A program made the translations under genes and the position numbers. Shown piece by piece: positions 24,101-32,613 of a stretch of DNA of 64,000 nucleotides. The stretch covers positions 1,421,001-1,485,000 of the forward strand of contig NC_134453.1 in NCBI RefSeq assembly GCF_030867145.1, in the 5' to 3' direction. The stretch is from Opisthocomus hoazin. Lineage: Eukaryota; Chordata; Aves; Opisthocomiformes; Opisthocomidae. The first letter of the stretch is position 1. The number at the start of each line of letters is the position of its first letter. The notes under the pieces are model-generated. The model did not search any database. It saw only the letters and a list, made by a program, of their open reading frames with translations, and was not told the DNA's origin.

Positions 24101-26432
24101 CACAGGGTTGTCATCAGTGGCGCTGAGTCTGGTTGGAGGTCGGTAACTAGTGGTGTCCCCCAGGGGTCAGTACTGGGTCCAGTCTTGTTCAACTTCTTCA
24201 TCAATGACCTGGATGAAGAGTTAGAATGTACCCTCAGCAAGTTTGCTGATGACACCAAACTGGGAGGTGTGGTAGATACACCAGAAGGCTGTGCTGCCAT
24301 TCAGCGTGACCTGGATAGGCTGGAAAGCTGGGCAGAGAGGAACCTGATGAGGTTCAACAAGGGCAAGTGCAGGGTCCTGCACCTGGGGAGGAACAACCCC
24401 AGGCACCAGTACAGGCTGGGGCTGACCTGCTGGAGAGCAGCTCTGTGGAGAGGGACTGGGAGTGCTGGTGGACGACAGGGTGACCATGAGCCAGCAGTGT
24501 GCCCTGGCTGCCAAGAAGGCCAATGGGATCCTGGGGTGCATTAGGAGGAGTGTGGGCAGCAGGTCGAGGGAGGTTCTCCTTCACCTCTACTCTGCCCTGG
24601 TGAGGCCCCATCTGGAGTCCTGTGTCCAGTGCTGGGCTCCCCAGTTCAAGAAAGATGAGGAGCTACTGGAGAGAGTCCAGCGGAGGGCTACGAGGATGAG
24701 GAGGGGACTGGAGCATCTCTCCTAGGAGGAGAGGCTGAGGGAGCTGGGCTTGTTCAGCCTGGAGAAGAGAAGGCTGAGAGGGGACCTTAGAAATGCCTCT
24801 AAATATCTGCAGGGTGGGTGTCAGGAGGACGGGGCCAGACTCTTTCCAGTGGTGCCCAGCGACAGGACAAGGGACAATGGGCACAAACTGAAGCACAGGA
24901 AGCTCCAGCTGAACCCGAGGAAGAACTTCTTCCCTCTGAGGGTGACGGAGCCCTGGCCCAGGCTGCCCAGGGAGGCTGTGGAGTCTCCTTCTCTGGAGAT
25001 ATTCAAGCCCCACCTGGCCGCGGTGCTGTGCAGCCTGCTCTGGGTGACCCTGCTTGGGCAGGGGGTTGGACTGGGTGACCCACAGAGGTCCCTGCCAACC
25101 CCGACCATGCTGTGATTCTCTGAAATCAATTAATGAATCAGTTTGAGTTCTGCTGTGGTAAAAGACTAGGGACTTGGCTGATCTGCTATTCCCCTGGTAC
25201 AGCGAGACGTTCAACTCTATGGCTTTGCTTGGCACAGGGATAGTTTTGATGGATCAAGGTTTCGAATCTCTTGCAAACTTTATTTCCTAACTCTCAGGCA
25301 GAGGAACTGAAAAAAGAAATTGGAAGCCAAGATAAACAAATAGAACACCTGACGGAGAAGCTGGCTGCACTGGAAGCACAGGTGAAGCTGGAAAGTAAAA
25401 AGATCTATTGAAGGGAGGGAGCAAAAGTTTTTCTCCACAATTGGGGGGCCCTTTGCGCTGCTGGGCTTGTGCCAGTATGACACTGGGGTGGTATTTCCTT
25501 GCATCTTTCACTAGGTTTTTTTAAGAAACAAAACAAAATCACCAAAAAAACCCCAAACCAAGTGAAAAATCTCCCAAAACCTTTCTGGAGGAGCGGCAGT
25601 TCCTAGCTGGTGTCCAGGCTCGCCTGTTTTCTGCTGCGTCGCGCTGAGAGGGGTTTATTTTCTTTTTTTTCCCTTGCAGAATAAAGAACTGAAAGACAGA
25701 GTGGAGTTCTGGTCTGGCCAGCCCCAGGTGAAAATTTCCAAAGCTGTCGGGACGGAGTAAGTGCATGGGGAGGTACGGTGGGGCATGGAGAGGGCTGAGC
25801 CCGTGCCTCTTGTGGGCAGCCTCTGGCATCCCGCCCGGCTTGGGGTGAGCCGAGGCAGGCCTTGCTCAGGTTCCATCCTGCAGAGATCATCTTCTCCAGA
25901 AAGGAGAAGGCAAAACACAAGCTCTGCTTCCAGCCGAGGTGCTGGTGGTGTGACGGTGGTACCCTGAGCCATGACTCCCGCTCAGCACATCAGCCAAGGT
26001 TGGATGGGAGCTCTGAGCAACCTTGGCTGGTGGAAGATGTCCCTGCTGATGGCAGGGGGGTTGGAACCAGGTGATCTTTAAGGGCCCTTCCAACCCAAAC
26101 CATTCTATGATCTCCAGAGCTCGTACACCCATTCATCATTAAACGAGAACCTATCCTGGGGGTCCCATCCTTTGCTGTAGTAGGTCTGGACGCACGTTCC
26201 TGCCCTCAGTTAGCAGCACAGGCATTTGGAGGCAGCTCCTCCACATCCAGGGCCGTAGTTACAAACCTCTGACCTCCTTCACGTGTGGTTGTGGTGGGTT
26301 TAAGCCAGGCTTAGGCAGGTGAAAGCATCTGAGCGATCGCTACCGTCTTGTGCTTCACTCTGCAGCGCCCTGCGAGACTTTGGAGCATCCCCTTACCTGA
26401 TGCTTACCAGGCTAAGGAAGCAGGAGAGCTAA
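15111..26432 (+). CDS. CCDC68: CCDC68, coiled-coil centriolar subdistal appendage protein (10 coding exons)
   Basis: Exons joined by GT-AG sites: 15111-15129, 18897-19039, 20028-20165, 20720-20845, 21454-21582, 22672-22754, 23340-23445, 25298-25381, 25680-25756, 26366-26432. They total 972 nt, giving 323 residues and a TAA stop; human CCDC68 has about 335. Recognised from remembered human sequence: EEAEYVKK (human EETEYVKK), [18 protein letters not shown], the DLQRQIS helix, and the C-terminal [11 protein letters not shown]. From about residue 80 to 300 the protein is rich in Glu, Lys, Gln and Leu, as in a long coiled coil. Known role: it localises to subdistal appendages of the mother centriole and helps anchor microtubules. 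The segment beginning IRTTLQKI in human, right after EYVKK, was not found. The first exon is inferred; the conservative start is the ATG at 18920, which corresponds to the human start. It converges on RAB27B, the same arrangement as in human. Confidence 0.93.
15661..16090 (+). mobile_element. CR1 LINE, 3' 430 bp
   Basis: Sense copy starting in the RRGLEHLS codons and ending CCGACCATTCTGTGA, in CCDC68 intron 1. Confidence 0.93.
16755..16801. repeat. 25-bp tandem duplication
   Basis: GATCCAGCTGTGCGGCCCCA occurs at 16755 and 16780 in the GC-rich part of CCDC68 intron 1. Confidence 0.9.
17222..17527 (-). mobile_element. CR1 LINE, 3' 300 bp
   Basis: Antisense copy with the 3' end at the left (CACAGGCTGGTCGGGGTTGG), cut off after the CTCCTGACACCCGCCC segment. 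Confidence 0.93.
17896..17970 (+). mobile_element. CR1 LINE 3' scrap
   Basis: Only the last 75 bases remain, from CTGCTTGGGCAGGGGGTTGG to ATTCTGTGATTCTGTGA. Confidence 0.9.
18897..19039 (+). CDS. CCDC68: CCDC68 exon 2
   Basis: Pyrimidine-rich acceptor ending GTGCAG, then an open frame through the internal ATG at 18920 (MTTLLLTEQ, compare human MTTVTVTTE) to EEAEYVKK. The donor is GTACTT. Ends in phase 0. Confidence 0.88.
19586..19917 (+). mobile_element. CR1 LINE truncated at both ends
   Basis: Sense copy from ERVQRRAR codons to CTTCTCTGGAGGA, lacking the 3' tail that nearly all other copies retain. Confidence 0.92.
19925..19963 (-). mobile_element. Inverted CR1 scrap
   Basis: About 39 bases (CTTCTAAGGTCCCCTCTCAG onward) are the reverse complement of an internal part of the CR1 just upstream (about 19,673-19,712). 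Confidence 0.8.
20028..20165 (+). CDS. CCDC68: CCDC68 exon 3
   Basis: The acceptor follows TTTCCTTCAG; the donor is GTGCGT. It encodes 46 residues ending [10 protein letters not shown], which matches human NKENEVLKIK. The first half ([15 protein letters not shown]) aligns loosely with the human serine- and cysteine-containing stretch. Two more AGs lie just downstream, so the exact acceptor is less certain than the donor. Confidence 0.82.
20720..20845 (+). CDS. CCDC68: CCDC68 exon 4
   Basis: Acceptor CTCTTTCAG, donor GTACAG, 42 codons, phase 0 at both ends. Starts LEATREAG (human LEASREAG) and continues with a heptad-like KLYENY...SEEAKK helix. Confidence 0.93.
20958..21099 (-). mobile_element. 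CR1 LINE 3' fragment
   Basis: Antisense, with the 3' end at the left (CACAGAATCAGAGAATGGCA). It passes directly into the 22-bp tandem repeat. Confidence 0.9.
21079..21167. repeat. 22-bp minisatellite grown from CR1 sequence
   Basis: An initial CR1 stretch ATATCTCCAGAGAAGGAGA is followed by three near-perfect copies of a 22-bp unit (ATATCATCTCCAGAGAAGGA plus GA) starting at 21100, 21122 and 21144. Confidence 0.9.
21352..21440 (-). mobile_element. CR1 LINE 3' fragment of a second subfamily
   Basis: Antisense copy reading AGAATCATGAAGATTGGAAA and CATGCCTGCTAAACCGTGTC, matching the left end of the element at 44010-44430. Ends 13 nt before CCDC68 exon 5. Confidence 0.88.
21454..21582 (+). CDS. 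CCDC68: CCDC68 exon 5
   Basis: 43 codons between GTCCCAG and GTACGT, phase 0. Encodes [19 protein letters not shown], matching human EEKHSQITELENLVQRMEK. A CR1 fragment ends only 13 nt before the exon, so the branch point must lie within the repeat. Confidence 0.92.
22672..22754 (+). CDS. CCDC68: CCDC68 exon 6
   Basis: Acceptor TGTTTCTTTAG, donor GTGATT, 83 nt, ends in phase 2. Encodes [14 protein letters not shown], matching human EKRTLLERKLSLEN. The split Arg codon is completed by exon 7. Confidence 0.9.
23340..23445 (+). CDS. CCDC68: CCDC68 exon 7
   Basis: Acceptor CGCCCTCAG, donor GTCAGG, 106 nt. Encodes [19 protein letters not shown] and RAVIQE, matching human CQDLQREISILQEQISHLQ and RSVIQE. 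The phase fits exon 6 and leaves phase 0 for exon 8. Confidence 0.93.
24087..25123 (+). mobile_element. CR1 LINE, about 1 kb, with reverse transcriptase C-terminal part
   Basis: Sense copy that includes [20 protein letters not shown] and the catalytic FADD. The frame is broken near 24,425 and by an in-frame TAG at 24,723-24,725, so it is dead. Lies in CCDC68 intron 7. The 3' end is ACCATGCTGTGATTCTCTGA. Confidence 0.94.
25298..25381 (+). CDS. CCDC68: CCDC68 exon 8
   Basis: 28 codons between TAACTCTCAG and GTGAAG. Encodes [18 protein letters not shown] and KLAALEAQ, corresponding to human EGLKNNLKEQDKRIENL and NILEAQ. The preceding 1.85 kb intron holds the long CR1 at 24087-25123. Confidence 0.92.
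25680..25756 (+). CDS. CCDC68: CCDC68 exon 9
   Basis: Very strong acceptor (T-rich tract, CCCTTGCAG) and donor GTAAGT. Encodes NKELKDRV and KISKAVGT, matching human NKELKTQV and KVSKAVST. Ends in phase 2. Confidence 0.92.
26012..26112 (+). mobile_element. CR1 LINE 3' fragment, older subfamily
   Basis: Sense tail: AGGGGGGTTGGAACCAGGTG, then GATCTTTAAGGGCCCTTCCA and ACCATTCTATGATCT, with the ATTCTATG-type rather than ATTCTGTG-type ending. Confidence 0.85.
26366..26432 (+). CDS. CCDC68: CCDC68 exon 10 (terminal coding exon)
   Basis: Acceptor CACTCTGCAG. Reads [18 protein letters not shown], then QES and TAA. The SPYLML-RLRK tail is the conserved human C-terminus; here it is three residues longer. 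Confidence 0.92.
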
Positions 26433-26782
26433 AGGGACGGCTGGATGTTTGTCTCCTACCTTCGTTGGAAGGACTTTACCTGCGTGTTGGGACCTGTAAC
26501 TCCCTGCGGCCTCTCTGTTACTGCAAAGCACCTCCAGCACGCGTCGCCTCTCTACAAGTCGCCGTGCGGAAGCGGTGCTGCAGAGCTGCACTTAAGAAAG
26601 ATTAAGCTTGGATTAAACAAGATTAAACAAAGATGAAGCAAGGGGAGAGCTGACGAGGGAGGCGGTGAGCTCACGAGTGGCCGTGCGCGGGAGATGCTGC
26701 GTCGCCGGACCAGGGACCAGCTCTGCGCCTGCCCCGCAGCAAACACGTGGTTTAAGCGTGACTCTCATTTAGGTAAGACTAA

Positions 26783-26788
26783 AATAAA
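26783..26788 (+). terminator. CCDC68: Candidate poly(A) signal of CCDC68, proximal
   Basis: Canonical AATAAA 351 bases past the CCDC68 stop. Use is inferred. Confidence 0.4.
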
Positions 26789-27403
26789 CCTTCTGCTACC
26801 TGGTGCGTTGTCACAGCTGCCACTTTTGGGGTGTGAGGTGGAGGTGGAGCGGTGGCCGTGCCCTTTGAGGGGGCTTAGCTGTCCTCTGGCATTCGACCCT
26901 GCGGACACGGCGTGTTTTCGGTGTGTAGCAGCACGGTGTCCTCGGGCAAGGAGGGAGCGCGTCCCTTTCTGGGTTAAAACGGCCCTTGATTTCCTGAAAA
27001 ATCGGATTTTCAGATCCCCTTTGCAGGGGAAAGCAGCTGCTGCAGGCTGGGGGGGGGCTGATTCTGCTCCCCCCTGCCATGGGAGATGTGCTGCCGTGCT
27101 CAGCAACCCCCCCCGTGCGAGGGATCAATTTGGTGTCCCCAGGGGAGTGACGGTGGCTTTGCAGACAGTGGGACCTCGAGAGTGGCTGTGTCCCTGGCAT
27201 TCTTCTCATCCCCGATGTGCAGACAGAGCAGCATTTGGGGGGATTAAAAAACATGAAGGAAGGTGTTGATCCTTAAGTAAGGCTTAAAGGTGCTAAGTTT
27301 CAGTTTGTCCCTTTTCTTACCTGACTTTAGATACATTAAGCATAGGTGGTGTATATGCATAGATACCCAGTACCCATACTGGGTTTAGCTCAGTTAAGGG
27401 GCA

Positions 27404-27409
27404 AATAAA
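27404..27409 (+). terminator. CCDC68: Candidate poly(A) signal of CCDC68, distal
   Basis: Second AATAAA, only 75 bases before the opposing RAB27B poly(A) signal. Use is inferred. Confidence 0.3.
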
Positions 27410-27483
27410 CGCTTGGCCCCTGCTTAATGCAGGTTGTGCTTCCCCTCCCAAACCAGCCGAGACGCCGGATTTAAAAATGTACT

Positions 27484-27489
27484 TTTATT
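27484..27489 (-). terminator. RAB27B: Candidate distal poly(A) signal of RAB27B
   Basis: Reads AATAAA on the minus strand. About 20-50 bases further along that strand is a G/T-rich element (GGTTTGGGAGGGG). It faces the CCDC68 transcript end. Confidence 0.45.
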
Positions 27490-29517
27490 CCGAAAATAAC
27501 AGTGCAGCAACTGAGTCACGGGGCTACATTCCTCAGCCGTGTTACACGAACCCAGACACCAGTGAATCAGCTGAGAGCAGGTTTCGAAGCCACGGGTACT
27601 TTGGTACAACGGAGTGACGTTAACATCGGTCGGGAAGCGCCACGGGCCAGTCAAGGGGCATCGAGAATAAAAAATACTCTTTGTGTCCAAGGTAGTTTCA
27701 CTCGGTAGAGCACGGGTCTGGCGCAGACGAACGTAAAACACGCTTACAGCAGCAGAACAGAAGGAAACATTTAAAAGGGAAGCGCTAGAGGATGCTTAGT
27801 GTTTGTCCAGAAGGTGAGAGAGACCTCCACAGAACCAGAGAAGAACCGCTGAACTTCCGTAAGTTGAGTAAGATACAACAGGCTGCTGCTAAATATACAG
27901 TTTGTCCGTTAAGCCCTACTGCACGATGAGGACAGACAGCTTCAGGGGCTACTGCCTAACGGTGGGTTTTAACTAGGTAACCGGCTGGAACCAAAGCACA
28001 TAGCAAAGAATCGTTTCCTGGGTTGCCTTTAACTACTTTAGATAGAAATAATAATAATAAATCAGAACAGCTCTGCCCAGCATCTAAGAGAACAGTTCCA
28101 GCATCCTCTGGGGGAAAAAAAACACATATAACTTGTCCTAGATGGGTGTGTAGGGTTTTTTTTGTGGGGTGGGAATATATGCTTAAAGTGGAGGGATTAA
28201 GACAGGAAAGAAGCTGTGAAAATTTGGCTTTTCTCTTGAAAGATGCCTCAAGCCAGGTTTCCTAGCAGTCAGGTAAAAAACTATTAGTTTTTACAGCTTC
28301 ACATTTTTTTTTTCCTCCTTTTCTTTGTAAGTCAGATCAGAGCACGGTCTGAAACGCCTGCACTTCACACCTGTATAAAAACAGCAGTCATTTGAGGTTA
28401 TTTTTACGCTTGCTGCTTTTCCTCAGTTATAGTGCCAAGAAAGCAAATTTTAAAATAACAGCTCCAGATTCATTTATTTTATTTTTGAAATTTAAGCCGA
28501 AAACTTTAGTTGTAACCATGGGTTAAAATAGTTCCAGGAGATAAAGCCTCTTACCTTGCAACGGTCCCAAAGAGTCGCTACGGAACGGGTATCAAAATCG
28601 CATCTTAGACAACTTTTAAGTTTCTTACGGGATCCGACCCTCTAAAATGTAAATGTATGTATGACACCCCTTTACGCATTCAGAACGTTAAATAAGATGT
28701 AGCCTTCAGAAAACAGTTAAGGCAGTCGGTTTTGCTGAAGTTACCAAGACAGCTCTCTGCTGTCTTTTACTACAACATACTTACTGCCAGTCTCAGCCAT
28801 GGGAGCAGTCGGCAAATTGCCTGTTCTTGCCTTATATCTGGCAAAAAAAAACACGTTTCAGGCACCCAAAACCCCTCTTTTCTTTCCTTTTAAGAGAAGC
28901 AACTACCTTTCCTCTTGCAAAAGTCTCTAAAAAGCCCCAGAAGGCAATGGCTACAGAAAAGATGAGAGTTACTTAAGCCCCTGCTACTGGTTTTTCTGTA
29001 GTGCCAGCACCTCTCTTAGATGCAGGTGGGTGCTGAGCTGGATGCCAGGCTCGGGACTCGGCCAGGGCTCCAAGCTGGCTCCTCTGTAGCACCCTGGCTG
29101 GAAGAGGCGATAGTGAAGCTGGGGGCTGAGAACCGAGGATGCGCTGCTCTGCAAGGGCAGCTCTCCGCTGTGACCGCAGCTCAGGACCTGCCAGGGCAGA
29201 GCCACACTCCCCAGCCAAAGCCTTTTCTTGGGAAATGAGTCATTAGGAGAAAAAACCCACGCATTTCTAGCTGATCACAGATAAAAATACTTTGTAAAAC
29301 GAAAGCTGAAGCTTAAATGATTGTAAAGCCTCAGCTACGTGGATGTGCCCCACACCATCGCCCACCGTTTCGAACCCTGCCACGGCTCTGACGTGGTGTT
29401 GCTACGTGGCAGCAACAGACCCCGTACGGGCTTCTGGCGAGCACCTGCTTCAAATCTGCGCATTGGAGAACAGTCATGAATAATCTCCTGGCCTTTTTCA
29501 GTGGGTGGAATAATTTT

Positions 29518-29957
29518 CACAGAATCCCAGAATGGTCGGGTTTGGAAGGGCCCTCTGTGGGTCACCCAGTCCAACCCCCTGCCCAAGCAGGGTCACCCAC
29601 AGCAGGCTGCACAGCACCGCGTCCAGGTGGGGCTGGAATATCTCCAGAGAAGGAGACTCCACAGCCTCCCTGGGCAGCCTGGGCAGGGGCTCCGTCACCC
29701 TCAGAGGGAAGAAGTTCTTCCTCGGGTTCAGCTGGATCTTCCTCTACTTCAGTTTGTGCCCGTTGCCCCTTGTCCTGTCGCTGGGCACCACTGGAAAGAG
29801 TCTGGCCCCGTCCTCCTGACACCCACCCTGCAGATATTTAGAGGCATTTCTAAGGTCCCCTCTCAGCCTTCTCTTCTTCAGGCTGAACAAGCCCAGCTCC
29901 CTCAGCCTCTCCTCCTAGGAGAGATGCTCCAGTCCCCTCCTCATCCTGGTAGCCCTT
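29518..29957 (-). mobile_element. CR1 LINE, 3' 440 bp
   Basis: Antisense relative to the plus strand, hence sense within the RAB27B 3' untranslated region. Immediately followed by an AT repeat at about 29,970-30,015. Confidence 0.93.
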
Positions 29958-29969
29958 CTTCATGGCTGG

Positions 29970-30016
29970 ACAATAATTAAATATATATATATATATAATT
30001 AAAATATAATAAAAAT
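29970..30016. repeat. AT microsatellite
   Basis: (TA)n core of about nine repeats, flanked by AATTAAA-type sequence. Confidence 0.85.
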
Positions 30017-32556
30017 AAGCTCATTCCCATCTCTGTGTTCGTAGAATAGGTACTAACGTGCAGGTTTTTTCACTGGCCACCGGTTTAGCTGGAGTTGTTT
30101 TGCCCTGACAGCAGCTCCTCACTTCAGAGACACTCCAGACCCCATTCAGCCAAGCGCTTGCTTACACACAAGCCTGAGTAACTGCTCAGACTGGGCTCCC
30201 TGGTGCACACTGTAAACATTTAAGGGCACGTCTCTCATCTAAAGCGTGTTGCCTTTAGCACCGCTTCTGCCCTGTGACTTTGCGCCAGCCTGAGGTATTC
30301 CCACCTCTCCCCATCCCTGCAGGTAACTTGGTTTTATTCCTAAGGATGCAAAGCAGCACAGAACCCTGCCCAGCATCTCCAGCATCTCCCCTTGCCCAGT
30401 GGCAGCAGGGCTGGCCCAGGCACCACAGCGGTACACACAGGCAGGGTAAATTCGCTACCGGAGCCATCTCTACAGCCAAAAAGGTGCTTTCAATGCATGC
30501 AGCAAAACAAAAACATCCCCTTTGACAGCAGCACAGCTCCTTTCTTGCACTCCTAAAAAAAGATCTTGGCACTACTGCTCCAAGGCGAGGGGTGGGTACT
30601 GGGGAAGGGATGCGCCAACGCCAGCGTAAGAGCAGCAACATCAGCTTGAGCCAGTCCCTGCCGACTGGAGGGCTCCTCTGAATATCACCCCCGGGGGGTC
30701 TCACCGAATGTGGCAGTTCAGAACCGGAGCAGCAACGCCAGCCTTTGGCCCTGCGCTTTGGCAATGCAACTATTTGGCAACTATTTGGCCGTGGAAGGTG
30801 CAGGCCAACGGAAGGAGCTGCCACCGCTGCAGCCACAGGCCAGCACTGCTCTACCCCAGTGCATTAACGTGCTTTGGCAGCACATTTTTACATTCAGCTT
30901 AAAACTCAGAAGACAAAAATACCTGTAGATCAGGAAGAGCTCGCCGTAGTCGATTCCTCTAAGGACGAGAGGTGTAATGCCATTAGCTCTATAGATAACT
31001 GGGGGATTAAGGGAACAGATTCAACAAGATGTCAGATAACTCGAACTGTCTTGGTAAATATCTCAGCCTGAGACAGCTGCCAGAGAGAAGGCAGGCAGAA
31101 CTATGCAGAGAGAAAAGGAAACCAAAACTACGCTCAGTGTAAGACCCCGCACGTGGCACCGCTGAAGGACGGGTACTACAGTCACCTTTTTCAGTGCATG
31201 GCACTGTTCAGCTCAGAAATTACAGCACAAGAAAGTCTGCAGCAAGAGCACTTTACTGGAGGAATACTGGTAAACTGAAACAAGATATTCCTAAAGGGAC
31301 ACAAAAAGAGACCTTGAGAAGCCTGGACTGAAATTCGAGATGAAAGCTCACAGGGTTAGAAGCCCTGCAGTGACATTTAATTGTTAGCATCACCCTGGAT
31401 AAAATATCATAGGCCCACCTCTCGCTCTCCAGCCCTGATGCGGGATGTCTAGCAGGCTTACAAACAAGCTGTATACATAAAAAAAATCAAGCATATAAAC
31501 AACAGAATTTGAATTCCAATGCTGCTGGGATGGGGTGAGGCTATAACCTACCAGAGACGTTAAGTGAAAGCAAATTCATTTCCCAGGCCGGTGTCCTGAA
31601 CGTATCTCTAGGACTGAACAAGTCAAACGCTTGGAGCAGCACAAGTGAGAAAAGGATGCGACCGGCGGGATTCCTGGCTCCAGTGAGGGATACAGGCCGG
31701 AGCTCACGGCGCAGGCAGAAGAGCTCAGAATACAGAAGGGCTGGCATGGCAGCCGCCGGTACGCGGCACGGCGCTACCCACCGTACGGGCGACTCGGCTG
31801 TGCCGCGCCACCGGCTCTCTTCCAGCAGGTCGTAAGCGCTGGCAGGGGCTCGCTGCGCAGCCGAGTCAGAAAAATTACCAAAGGGGATCCCTTAGAGAGC
31901 TACAGCAGCAGTGAAGAAAAGCCCTTAAAGCAGGTACTGGATAGAACCGAGAGGCTCTTCCAGCAAGCGGGATAGAAAAGTTCCTTTCCATCCAGGTGTG
32001 GCTCTACAACTGCGAGTAGCCCCCGTGTAGTGTACCATTATTTCCTGGCTATCACACAGAAATGGTGAGCCTCAGCGCTGCTGGCGCTTTCGGTTCCTAC
32101 CACAGCAGCAAGGAGCGGCCCCGAGTCATCTGTGCAGGGCTGCAGCTGCTCAGGGGGGCTTCGCAAGGGCCGAGACGCTGCCGGAAGACAGACGGACGTC
32201 GCCAAGCGGACGTGTAAGATTGTCAGTCTGCTGGTGGGCACGTGAAACCTAACGGTTCTGAAGAAAAAAACGGAGCAAGAGTCAAACAATGATGGAGAGG
32301 AGCCAGAAGGCGACTTTTAGTAAGAGTTCATTATCTATTTTTTTGCAAAGAGAGTTAACCTGATAAACCACAAAGCTGTTAGCAGCCACCTGGAATCACT
32401 TAGCGTGTTCCTCTTTTCCTAATTTAATAACTGAGAGCTACTATACCACCCACCAGGAAAGAAAAACATGTTCAAACTTCTCTTCCTTTCCTCCAAACAA
32501 AGTTTTGATGGCAAAATCCTTTTGGGATAACAGTTTTCACACGCATTGCTTTGGCG

Positions 32557-32613
32557 GGGGTGGTTGGACTAGATGACCCACAGAGGTCCCTTCCAACCCC
32601 TACCATTCTGTGA
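32557..32613 (+). mobile_element. CR1 LINE 3' scrap
   Basis: Last 57 bases only: GGTTGGACTAGATGACCCAC to CCATTCTGTGA. Confidence 0.88.

Larger units (their letters stand above)
26433..27425 (+). other. CCDC68: CCDC68 3' untranslated region, candidate extent
   Basis: No coding exon was recognised after the stop. AATAAA hexamers occur on the plus strand at 26783-26788 and 27404-27409, so the transcript may end near 26,805 or 27,425. Which is used cannot be told from sequence. Confidence 0.45.
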
